Assembly: GCF_014640635.1 (NCBI RefSeq)
Contig: NZ_BMHI01000007.1
Span: 1-64,000 of the forward strand
Direction: 5' to 3'
DNA from: Flexivirga endophytica
Lineage (GTDB): Bacteria; Actinomycetota; Actinomycetes; Actinomycetales; Dermatophilaceae
Length of the DNA stretch: 64,000 nt
Shown: positions 52,135 to 59,680 of the stretch, piece after piece
Numbering within the stretch: position 1 is the stretch's first letter
Layout: every line of letters starts with the position of its first letter
Position numbers and translations under genes: made by a program
Notes under the pieces: generated by a model
The model's input: only the letters and a program-made list of their open reading frames with translations
Told to the model about the DNA's origin: nothing
Database searches by the model: none

Positions 52135-53301
52135 TCAGTAGCGAGGCAGGGACGGGTCGACGTCGTCGATCCACGCGAGCACGCCGCCGTCGAGCGACCG
52201 GGCCCGCACGCCCGTCGTGGCCGCGACCAGCCGCACGGCGTCGGCTGAGCGGGCACCGCTCTTGCAATAAAAGACAGCGGATCCGTCGATCCCGGCCAGC
52301 GCGTCCAGCCCGCTGCCGTCGCGCAACTCCCCGACCTCCACCTGTATGCCGCCGCCGGGCAGCGACACGATGTCGCGTTCGCCGGGGGTGCGCACGTCGA
52401 CCAACACCGGAGCCCGGCCCGACTCCATCAGCTCCGCCAGCTCGCGCGCGCTGATCGTCGGGACGGCTTCCCCGGCCACCTCGCACGAACCCGTTTCGTC
52501 CTGCAGCACGGTGATGCTCGGGTGCTCGCCGCAGACCGCGCACTGGGGATCACGAACGACGGGAACGCTGTCCCACGTCCCGGCGAGCGCGTCGTGCACC
52601 AACATGCGCCCGGCGAGCGACTCGCCGATGCCGAGCACGAGCTTGACCGCCTCGGTCGCCTGGATCGACCCCATGACGCCGGGCAGCGACCCCACGACAC
52701 CCGCCTCCGCGCAGGACGGCACCGTTCCCGGCGGTGGAGCGGTCGGGAAAATGCAGCGGTAGCAAGGGGATTCGCCATACGCCCACACAGTGACCTGGCC
52801 GTCGAAGCGATTGATGGAGGACCACACGAGCGGCAGTCCGAGCAGCACACAGGCGTCGTTGATCAGGTAGCGCGTGGCGAAATTATCGGTGGCGTCCACG
52901 ACCAGATCGTGGTCGGCGAAGACGGTCAGCGCGTTGTCCGCGGTCAGCCGCGCTTCGATGCCGACGACCTCGATGTCGGGGTTGAGATCGGTGGCCGCGC
53001 GCACCGCTGAGTCGACCTTGGCGACACCGATGTCGGCGGTCCGGTGGATCACCTGGCGGTGCAGGTTGCTCAGCTCGACGACGTCGTCGTCGATGACAGT
53101 CAGCCGACCGACTCCGGCGCCGGCCAGATAGGACAGCACCGGAGCTGCCAGACCTCCCGCGCCGACAATGAGCACGCGGGCATCCGCGAGTTTGCGTTGG
53201 CCGGCCACCCCGACCTCGGGCAGCAGCGTGTGCCGCGAATATCGCTCGGCCTGGTTGCTGTCGCTGGGCGTACCGCCGCGTAACCTTTGTGGGCAAGTCA
53301 C
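52135..53301 (-). CDS. moeZ: MoeZ: MoeB-like adenylyltransferase fused to rhodanese
   Basis: The GTG at 53301 starts the 388-residue protein. The ThiF/MoeB domain (about 20-265) has the nucleotide loop RVLIVGAGGLAAPVLSYLAG, DNFATRYLINDAC, and two zinc CxxC pairs (CYRC and CAVC). The rhodanese domain (about 285-388) has the persulfide Cys in VFYCKSGARSADAVRL. It activates the C-terminal glycine of sulfur carriers such as MoaD or CysO and thiocarboxylates them. It thus supplies sulfur for the molybdopterin made by MoaE encoded at 14750. Confidence 0.92.
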   Translation of the reverse strand: MTCPQRLRGGTPSDSNQAERYSRHTLLPEVGVAGQRKLADARVLIVGAGGLAAPVLSYLAGAGVGRLTVIDDDVVELSNLHRQVIHRTADIGVAKVDSAVRAATDLNPDIEVVGIEARLTADNALTVFADHDLVVDATDNFATRYLINDACVLLGLPLVWSSINRFDGQVTVWAYGESPCYRCIFPTAPPPGTVPSCAEAGVVGSLPGVMGSIQATEAVKLVLGIGESLAGRMLVHDALAGTWDSVPVVRDPQCAVCGEHPSITVLQDETGSCEVAGEAVPTISARELAELMESGRAPVLVDVRTPGERDIVSLPGGGIQVEVGELRDGSGLDALAGIDGSAVFYCKSGARSADAVRLVAATTGVRARSLDGGVLAWIDDVDPSLPRY

Positions 53302-53377
53302 AATGCCGAAGCCTAGTCTCGCTCTAGTATGCCGAGCGGATGCGCCTTGTCGGGCGTTGATCAGAAAGGAACCTGGA

Positions 53378-54007
53378 GTGAGTGTTGCGGACGCGGGAGC
53401 CCGCGGAGGACGACTGCCACGCTCGGCCCGCCGTGCCCAGTTGCTGGAGGCTGCGCAGTCGGTGTTCGCGGAGTCGGGTTACCACGCGGCGGCCATGGAC
53501 GAGATCGCCGAGCGCGCCCACGTCAGCAAACCCGTTCTCTACCAGCACTTCCCGGGCAAGCTCGACCTCTACCTCGCGCTGATCGAGCAGCACACCTCGG
53601 AGTTGCCGGAGCTGGTCCGCGCGGCCATGGCCTCGACACAGGACAACCAGGAGCGTGTCGCTGCCGCGGTGCGCACCTTCTTCTCGTTCGTCGAGCGCGA
53701 GGACGCAGCGTTCCGGCTGGTCTTCGAGTCGGATCTGCTCGGTGAGCCCGAGGTTGCCGGGCGGGTCGACAAGATGAGCGCCGAGTGCGCCGCCGCCGTC
53801 GCCAAGGTCATCCAGGAGGACACCGACCTGCCGCCGGAGAGCGCGCTGCTGCTCGGTGTCGCAACCGTTGGCATGTCGCAGACCGTCGCGCGTTCGTGGA
53901 TGCAGGGCCGCACCGTCCCGCGCGAGGTTGCCGAGGGTCTGGTCTCCAGTCTCGTATGGCGCGGCCTGGCCGGCTTCCCGTTGCACCCGGAACAGCCCGA
54001 CGCCTGA
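53378..54007 (+). CDS. TetR-family regulator
   Basis: The start chosen is the GTG at 53378 with AAAGGA about nine bases upstream. The 209-residue protein has the TetR helix-turn-helix (RAQLLEAAQSVFAESGYHAA, DEIAERAHVSKPVLYQHFPG) and a helical ligand domain with FFSFVEREDAAFRLVFESDL. Family members at this place (Rv3208 type) are conserved in actinobacteria and linked to fatty-acid or stress regulation, but the ligand is not known. It may regulate the adjacent DUF3107 gene. Confidence 0.88.
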   Translation: MSVADAGARGGRLPRSARRAQLLEAAQSVFAESGYHAAAMDEIAERAHVSKPVLYQHFPGKLDLYLALIEQHTSELPELVRAAMASTQDNQERVAAAVRTFFSFVEREDAAFRLVFESDLLGEPEVAGRVDKMSAECAAAVAKVIQEDTDLPPESALLLGVATVGMSQTVARSWMQGRTVPREVAEGLVSSLVWRGLAGFPLHPEQPDA

Positions 54008-54107
54008 CGCGCACTGACGGCATACCGTCCACTCACCGAGTGGCACACTTCCCACCGAGGGGCACACCTGCGGGTGCGCCACTGGGCGGTAACTGTGCCA
54101 GTCGCTG

Positions 54108-54127
54108 CGGCACCTTCCACGGTGCCG
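54108..54127. repeat. Seven-bp hairpin upstream of the DUF3107 gene
   Basis: CGGCACC and GGTGCCG flank TTCCAC. Nearby, GGCACAC words repeat at about 54042 and 54061. These may belong to the TetR terminator or the DUF3107 promoter. Confidence 0.4.
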
Positions 54128-54188
54128 ACCGGCCGGACGTAGAGTGAGCGCCAGTTCGTGAAGCAGCCCAACTCAAAGGAGCTTGAAC

Positions 54189-54410
54189 GTGGAGATCCGG
54201 ATCGGTGTGCAGCACGTCGCACGCGAGGTCGTCCTGGAGTCCGAGCAGTCGCCGGAAGAGGTGCGCAAGCTGGTGGAAACCGCTCTCGAGAAGGGCACTC
54301 CCCTGGTGCTCGCCGACGAGCGCGGCCACCACGTCGTCATACCCGGCAGTGAGCTGGGGTATGTCGACATCGGCAGCGAGCAGCGCGGCCGGGTCGGCTT
54401 CGGCGGCTGA
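54189..54410 (+). CDS. DUF3107 small protein (TB9.4-type)
   Basis: The start chosen is the GTG at 54189, seven bases after AAAGGAG. The 73-residue protein starts MEIRIGVQHVAREVVLESEQ and contains EVRKLVETALEKGTPLVLAD and HHVVIPGSELGYVDIGSE. It matches the DUF3107 family adjacent to the TetR gene in many actinobacteria (Rv3208A in M. tuberculosis). The fold looks like a small beta-alpha-beta ATP-synthase-epsilon-like protein, but function is unknown. Confidence 0.9.
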   Translation: MEIRIGVQHVAREVVLESEQSPEEVRKLVETALEKGTPLVLADERGHHVVIPGSELGYVDIGSEQRGRVGFGG

Positions 54411-54429
54411 ATCCTTGGTCGAGCTCGCA

Positions 54430-54478
54430 CAGCGAACGGGCCGGATCATCCACTTCGGATGACCCGGCCCGTTCGCTG
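54430..54478. terminator. Bidirectional terminator, 22-bp arms
   Basis: Arms 54430-54451 and 54457-54478 pair with one G-T mismatch around ACTTC. It lies between the DUF3107 stop and the stop of the minus-strand ABC permease, so it ends both transcripts. Confidence 0.8.
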
Positions 54479-54489
54479 CAACCCACGGA

Positions 54490-57063
54490 TCACACGTCCG
54501 CGATGGCCTCCAACGGTTTGGTGCGGGCGGCCCGTATGCCGGGCCACAGCGCGGCGAGCACACCGCAGACCGCCGCGGCGACCAGCGTGAACAACACCGT
54601 GCCCCACGGGACGACCGGAGTGATGCCGGCCATCCATTCCCGGAAGGTCCGCACCAGGCACCATCCGATGATCACCCCGAGCACCATGCCGAGCAGCGCT
54701 CCGAAGATGGAGATCAGCACCGACTCCAGGTAGATCGTGCGACGTACCTGCTTGCGCAGCATCCCGACGGCACGCAGCATCCCGATCTCCCGCTTGCGCT
54801 CGACGACCGACAACGCCAGCGTGTTGATGATGCCGAGCACGGCGATGATCAGGGCCAGGCCGAGCATGCCGTAGAGCACCACCAGCATCTGGTTGATCTG
54901 CTGCGCCGAGGAGTTGGCGAACTCCTCCTTGGTCTGCACCTTCACGGTCAGGTAGCTACCCGTCGCGTCCTCGATCTTCTGCTGCACGGCCGCGCTGTCC
55001 GCGCCGTCGTCGAGCATGATGAGGTCGACGTAGTCGGCCCGCATACTCGGCGGTGTCAGCTTCTCGTAGGCCGCATTGCCCATCTGCCACGGATCCAGCA
55101 GCGCCGAGCTCTTGTAGATGCCGACGACCTGGACGGTGGCCTTCTTCCCGAAGTGACTGGTGAAGGTCACTTTCTCCCCGACCGACCAGTGGTACTTCTT
55201 GGCCGCCTTGTCGGAGGTCAGCAGGCCGTTCGGGGTCAGCTTCGAGCTGCCCTTGACCAGCTTGATGTTCGCCGCCTTGGTCAGGTCGCCGCTCGGCGAA
55301 TTGCCGCCGACCTCCTTGCCGTTCAGCGTCCCCTCGACCCCGTGGATCGAGATCACGCTGTCGACACCGTCGACCTTCTTGATCTCCTTGCTGACCGCCG
55401 GCGGCAGCGCACCCGTCCCACCGGTGCCGATCGCCATGATCGGAGCCTTGACCTCGTCGTTGACGGCGCGGTCGATCGTCGACTTGAAGGACGCACCCAA
55501 CGTGCCGATGATCGCCACCAGCATCAGGCCGAGCGTGAGCGCGAACGCGGTTGCCGCCGTACGACGTGGATTGCGTATGGCGTTGGTGCGTGCCAGTTGT
55601 CCGAGCTTGCCGAACGGCTTGGCCAGCACCAATCCGAGCGCACCCACGACCGGTCGCGCCAGAGCGGGCGCTCCGCAGACGACCGCGATGATCGTGCCCA
55701 AGGCACCGATGCCGACCATGAGGGCCGCGTTGCCACCCTTGCCGCTGGCACCGATCGCGAGCGCGACAGCACTGAGCACGGCGAGGACGATCGCGATGAT
55801 GGTGCGCACCTTCAGCGACGCGGCGCCGTCGGTCTGGCTCTCCCGCATCGCTTCGACCGGCGCGACCCGCGACGCGCGGCGGGCCGGTGCGATCGCACTG
55901 ACCGTCGTGACGACCACGCCCACCACGAGGCAGGCGATGATAGCGGCGGGACCGACCACGAGCGAGCCACTGGGCAGCCCGGTGCCGGTGCTGGACAACA
56001 GGGCCTGAAGTCCGGCGGCCAGACCGGTGCCGACTCCCAGGCCGACGATCGAGCCGAAGAGTCCGACGACGACCGCCTCGAGCATCACCGAACGCAGCAC
56101 CTGGCCACGCCCGGCGCCGATGGCACGCAGCAGCGCGAGCTCACGCACCCGCTGGGCGACGATCATCGAGAAGGTGTTGTAGATGATGAACGTGCCGACG
56201 ATCAGACCGATCGCCGCGAAGGCCAACAGGATGTAGTTGAAGATCTGCAGGAACGAATTGATCGCGTCCTTGTTCTCCTGCCGCACCTCGTCGCCGGTCT
56301 GGACCTTGTAGCCGGGGAACTCCTTGTTGATGCGCTGCTTCAACGTATCGGCGGACACTCCCTTGACCGCACCGAGCTGGACCATCGACGCGTGCGAACC
56401 GTCGGTGAAGAGCGTCTTCGCGGTGGCGGCGTCGAAGTCCATCTCGGTGTAGCCGGACGTGTCGCCCGCCATGTCGACCAGCCCGACGATCTTGACCTCG
56501 AAGGGCTTGGCGTTGCCGGCCGACACGACGACCTTGGTGCGGGACCCGACCTTGAGGTCGGCCCGCTTGGCCGCGCTCTCGTTGAGCACCGCCTCGTGCG
56601 GTCCGTTGGGCGCGCGACCACCGGGCAGGATCGTCGCGCCGTCGGGGTCGAGCGCCTGGGTCTTGGGAACCCAGCTGGCGCCCATGGTCGGCGCGCCGCC
56701 GGTCTGGATCGCCTTTCCCTTCGAGTCGGCGATCGTCATCATCGACTGGTAGCCCGGGACGATCTGTGCGACGCCGAGCTTGTCCTTGTCGCGCTGGATC
56801 TGCTGTATGACGGAGTCCGGCACCCCGAGGCTCTCCACCCCGCCATACGCGTTGGTGTCGGTGGTCTTCGGGCTGATCTGGGTGTCGACGCCGATGGCGA
56901 CCTTGTCGAAGATGCCGTTGAAGGAGTTGCTCATCGTCGAGGTGAAGATGAGCGCACCGGCGATGAATGACGTGCCGAGCACGACGGACAGGACCGTCAA
57001 TATCAGGCGCAACTTGTGCGCCGCGAGATTTCGCAAGGAGACCTTGCGCATCGTGGATGCCAT
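54490..57063 (-). CDS. MacB/FtsX-type ABC transporter permease
   Basis: The start at 57063 is six bases past the ATPase stop; an in-frame ATG at 57051 is possible. The 857-residue protein has the MacB/FtsX layout: an N-terminal helix (LRLILTVLSVVLGTSFIAGA), a periplasmic-type MacB_PCD domain (about 55-270), three helices, a short loop, then a second helix, extracellular domain and three helices (SVVERKREIGMLRAVGMLRK). Actinobacterial members export lipids or peptides or remodel the envelope. It works with the ATPase encoded just upstream. Confidence 0.92.
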   Translation of the reverse strand: MASTMRKVSLRNLAAHKLRLILTVLSVVLGTSFIAGALIFTSTMSNSFNGIFDKVAIGVDTQISPKTTDTNAYGGVESLGVPDSVIQQIQRDKDKLGVAQIVPGYQSMMTIADSKGKAIQTGGAPTMGASWVPKTQALDPDGATILPGGRAPNGPHEAVLNESAAKRADLKVGSRTKVVVSAGNAKPFEVKIVGLVDMAGDTSGYTEMDFDAATAKTLFTDGSHASMVQLGAVKGVSADTLKQRINKEFPGYKVQTGDEVRQENKDAINSFLQIFNYILLAFAAIGLIVGTFIIYNTFSMIVAQRVRELALLRAIGAGRGQVLRSVMLEAVVVGLFGSIVGLGVGTGLAAGLQALLSSTGTGLPSGSLVVGPAAIIACLVVGVVVTTVSAIAPARRASRVAPVEAMRESQTDGAASLKVRTIIAIVLAVLSAVALAIGASGKGGNAALMVGIGALGTIIAVVCGAPALARPVVGALGLVLAKPFGKLGQLARTNAIRNPRRTAATAFALTLGLMLVAIIGTLGASFKSTIDRAVNDEVKAPIMAIGTGGTGALPPAVSKEIKKVDGVDSVISIHGVEGTLNGKEVGGNSPSGDLTKAANIKLVKGSSKLTPNGLLTSDKAAKKYHWSVGEKVTFTSHFGKKATVQVVGIYKSSALLDPWQMGNAAYEKLTPPSMRADYVDLIMLDDGADSAAVQQKIEDATGSYLTVKVQTKEEFANSSAQQINQMLVVLYGMLGLALIIAVLGIINTLALSVVERKREIGMLRAVGMLRKQVRRTIYLESVLISIFGALLGMVLGVIIGWCLVRTFREWMAGITPVVPWGTVLFTLVAAAVCGVLAALWPGIRAARTKPLEAIADV

Positions 57064-57068
57064 CGCGC

Positions 57069-57878
57069 TCAGTCCTGCTCGTCCGGCACCGGGACCGGGG
57101 CGGGCGGGTGCTCGTCCAGGTGCTTCATGTATTCGTAGATGTCGTCCGTGGACAGACCTCGCTGGTCGTTCACGATCTGGCCGTCGGCCAGGAAGATCAC
57201 CCGGTCGGCGTATGACGCCGCGCGCGGGTCGTGGGTCACGATCACCACGGTCTGTTTGAAGTCGTCCACGGTCGCGCGCAGGATCGACAGCACCTCCGCC
57301 GACGACCGGGAGTCGAGGTTGCCGGTCGGCTCGTCGCCGAAGATGATCTGCGGCCGGCCGACGAGGGCACGGGCACAGGCCACACGCTGCACCTGCCCAC
57401 CGGAGAGCTCACTGGGTCGGTGACCCAGCCGGTCGGCCAGACCGAGCCGATCGACGACGGCGTCCATCCACTCCTTGTCGACCTTCTTGCCGGCGATGTC
57501 CAGCGGGAGCGTGATGTTCTCCCGGGCGGTGAGCGTCGGGACCAGGTTGAACGACTGGAAGACGAAGCCGATCAGGTCACGCCGCAGTTTCGTCATCTGC
57601 TTGTCGTTGAGTCCGGTGAGCTCGGTCGACCCGATCTGCGCGGTGCCGAACGACGCGGTGTCGAGTCCTGCGAGGCAGTGCATCAGCGTCGACTTGCCCG
57701 ACCCGGACGGGCCCATGATGGCCGTGAACTCCCCCTCGGCGAACTCGACGGAGACGCCCCGCAGGGCGTGCACGACCGTCTCGCCCTTGCCGTAGACCTT
57801 GGCCAGCTTGTATGCCGCCGCGGCCGGCGGCTGCTGCGCCTCCCGGGCCACCTCTGGGGCGGCTGCTGGGTTGGACAT
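57069..57878 (-). CDS. ABC transporter ATP-binding protein (LolD/MacB type)
   Basis: The start chosen is the ATG at 57878 with GGGAGG upstream. The 269-residue protein has Walker A AIMGPSGSGKSTLMHCLAGL, Q-loop FVFQSFNLVPTLTARENITL, signature LSGGQVQRVACARALVGRPQ and Walker B IIFGDEPTGNLDSRSS, the DEPTGNLD form of MacB/LolD exporters. The C-terminus carries a short Pro-rich tail. It energises the FtsX-type permease, and both genes form an operon. Confidence 0.93.
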   Translation of the reverse strand: MSNPAAAPEVAREAQQPPAAAAYKLAKVYGKGETVVHALRGVSVEFAEGEFTAIMGPSGSGKSTLMHCLAGLDTASFGTAQIGSTELTGLNDKQMTKLRRDLIGFVFQSFNLVPTLTARENITLPLDIAGKKVDKEWMDAVVDRLGLADRLGHRPSELSGGQVQRVACARALVGRPQIIFGDEPTGNLDSRSSAEVLSILRATVDDFKQTVVIVTHDPRAASYADRVIFLADGQIVNDQRGLSTDDIYEYMKHLDEHPPAPVPVPDEQD

Positions 57879-58204
57879 GTGGTTCCTCCCGAGATTGTTC
57901 CTGAATGTGCTGCAGTGTCGGCATCGACTATCCCCCGCGAACGAACGCGCCGCTATGCGGTTCAACCCTGATAACCCCCGGGTCGACCCTGAGCGGTGGT
58001 CTCCGTGCGTGGCCGGTTCGCCGGCTTCGCCACAGGGGTACCAGCGTCGCAGTCGCCGCCGACCGGCGACAACTGCATTACGAGCTTTACCGAACAGATA
58101 CACGGCACGCCCACATCAACCGTTGCGGGTTCTCCCAGGGTGTAGCACAGTCAGCCTCCTGGGTCCGTCTTCCGACGGAACCCCGAAATCACAAGGAGAA
58201 GGCA
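57879..58204. other. Intergenic region between the ABC exporter and the GlsB-like gene
   Basis: About 325 bases separate these divergent genes and should contain both promoters. AT content rises at 58078-58120 (CATTACGAGCTTTACCGAAC), a possible promoter for the GlsB-like gene. No gene or clear hairpin is visible. Confidence 0.4.
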
Positions 58205-58465
58205 ATGATCGGCGCAATCATCGGTTCCATCATCGCGGGTCTCATCATCGGTGCTGTCGCCCGACTGATTCTTCCCGGCAAGCAGGACCTCTCGATCCTC
58301 ATGACCATCGCCATCGGTGTGGTCTCGTCGCTCATCGTCGGCCTCGTCCTCGGTGCTGTCCTCGGCGATCACCCGTGGATCTCCTGGATCGTGTCCGTCA
58401 TCGTCGCCTGCGGCGCCATCGTGCTCTACGGCAAGGTCAGCGGTAAGGAGCAGCTCGCCCGCTGA
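58205..58465 (+). CDS. GlsB/YeaQ/YmgE family membrane protein
   Basis: The ATG at 58205 has AAGGAG upstream. The 86-residue protein is nearly all membrane: IGAIIGSIIAGLIIGAVARL with the conserved ILPGKQD loop, then SLIVGLVLGAVLGDHPW, and a last helix IVSVIVACGAIVLYGKV. These transglycosylase-associated proteins are stress-induced small membrane proteins. A long leader upstream suggests regulated expression. Confidence 0.88.
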   Translation: MIGAIIGSIIAGLIIGAVARLILPGKQDLSILMTIAIGVVSSLIVGLVLGAVLGDHPWISWIVSVIVACGAIVLYGKVSGKEQLAR

Positions 58466-58472
58466 CCCTTCG

Positions 58473-58521
58473 CACGTGAGAACGCCCCGCAACCACACCA
58501 GTTGCGGGGCGTTCTCACGTG
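58473..58521 (+). terminator. Perfect 21-bp terminator hairpin after the GlsB-like gene
   Basis: Arms 58473-58493 and 58501-58521 are exact inverted copies with a seven-base CACACCA loop, eight bases after the stop codon. It is also placed to end transcription arriving from the minus strand. Confidence 0.85.
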
Positions 58522-58539
58522 TTGGCGGTACTCGGCGAA

Positions 58540-58625
58540 GGTGCTCGAGCGGGGTCGCCGCTTGAGCACCCCGCGAAGTATTCGGAGGAGCGCAGCGGGG
58601 GAGAAACTTCGTGGGGTGCTCAAGC
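58540..58625. repeat. Mutually exclusive hairpins at the 3' end of the ferritin-like gene
   Basis: GGTGCTCGAGCGG (58540-58552) pairs with CCGCTTGAGCACC (58558-58570) with one mismatch. The second arm, as part of 58560-58579, also pairs with 58606-58625 over 20 bases with one mismatch. Only one stem can form at a time; the outer arm overlaps the stop codon of the ferritin-like gene. Confidence 0.75.
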
Positions 58626-59333
58626 AGACAGGCCGAGTGCTTCCATCCGTGCGGTGTGCGCGTCGGTGAGCCGGGTGAACATGTGCATCCAGCCACCGAG
58701 GTCGAGGCCGTAGCCAGAGCCGTCGTCGACCAGCAGTGCGATCAGGTCGTCGTTGTCCGCGGCGACGCGTTGCGCCTGCGAGAGCGCCTCTCCGATCAGC
58801 CGGCGCCCCCACAGCGCGAGCCGGCCGGCGACCTTGTCGTCGGCGGCGATCATCCGGCGCAGCTCCCCTGCGGCGAACTCGACCCGACCGCTGTCCTCGA
58901 GCGCGTCACGCATCAGCCGGCGGGTGTCGGGGTCGACCAGGTCGGACATCTCCCGGTAGAAGTCGTTGGCGATCGAGTGGCCGGCGTAGACCTTCATCAA
59001 CGCCTCGGACCAGTCGGTCGGGGTCGCGCGGCGGTGCCAGTCGTCGACGGCGCGGGTGAAGGGCGCCATCGCCTGGTGCGAGTCGCCGCCGAGCTCCTCG
59101 ATGCGCGCAGCGAGACGCTCGTAGTGGCCGAACTCCTGGCTCGCGACCCTCGCCAGCGTGACCTTGTCACGCGATGACGGGGCGAACCCCGCCTCCTGTG
59201 CGATGGTGAGGAAGCCGACGAGCTCGCCATACGCGAGGACTCCGAGGAGCGCCACCAGACCCTGCCGGTATGCCGGGTCTGCCAGGTCCGCCTCGGTCCG
59301 CTGGGGCCTGGTGACTTCGTGTCGCTCGCTCAT
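58620..59333 (-). CDS. Ferritin-like-fold protein (Rv3210c/MiaE-like type)
   Basis: The ATG at 59333 begins MSERHEVTRPQRTEADLADP. The 237-residue protein has a four-helix pattern with Glu/His positions usual for di-iron ferritin-like proteins: LLGVLAYGELVGFLTIAQEA, RVASQEFGHYERLAARIEEL, and a later ALEDSGRVEFAAGELRR. Actinobacteria carry it next to the rhlE-type helicase, as here. Its activity has not been established. Confidence 0.82.
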   Translation of the reverse strand: MSERHEVTRPQRTEADLADPAYRQGLVALLGVLAYGELVGFLTIAQEAGFAPSSRDKVTLARVASQEFGHYERLAARIEELGGDSHQAMAPFTRAVDDWHRRATPTDWSEALMKVYAGHSIANDFYREMSDLVDPDTRRLMRDALEDSGRVEFAAGELRRMIAADDKVAGRLALWGRRLIGEALSQAQRVAADNDDLIALLVDDGSGYGLDLGGWMHMFTRLTDAHTARMEALGLSA

Positions 59334-59680
59334 GACCGCATGCTAGCTGGCGGGGTATGGCGCTCCGACAAGGTACAATTTGCACTGACGGGTCGTGCGC
59401 AGCACGCCCGTCGTGCCAAGAGGTTTGGTCTGCATGGGCCGTTGCGGCAGCAACGCCAACGCATTTCAAGCCTCCTGCGCTTGTCTTGAATAAACACCAA
59501 GCACAACCGGTTCACCCAGGTGCCCGGTCGGTCACGAAGACATGTTCGCGGGGTCGCCCCGCATCCGAAAAATTCCGATCGGCTCCGCTACGCAGCGCGA
59601 TGCGATGCTCGCGCCGGCGAGATACCTCGTCGGCGCTGGAGGCGACGCACGCCGATCACAGGAAGACTTCACCGCGCGTC
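59334..59680 (+). promoter_or_regulatory. Promoter and long structured leader of the rhlE-type gene
   Basis: A clear -10, TACAAT, lies at 59374-59379; the -35 is not clear. Transcription would start near 59386, giving a leader of about 295 bases. It begins with a stem, GACGGG-t-CGTGC against GCACG-CCCGTC (59387-59412), followed by GTTGC-GGCA-GCAAC (59441-59454), and an AT-rich stretch near 59483-59500. Long leaders are known for cold-shock DEAD-box genes. Confidence 0.55.

Noticed and set aside
55153-56970. 605-codon open frame on the plus strand opposite the FtsX-type permease
   Set aside because: The translation is Arg/Asp/His-rich low-complexity sequence with no domain; the opposite strand encodes a complete permease.
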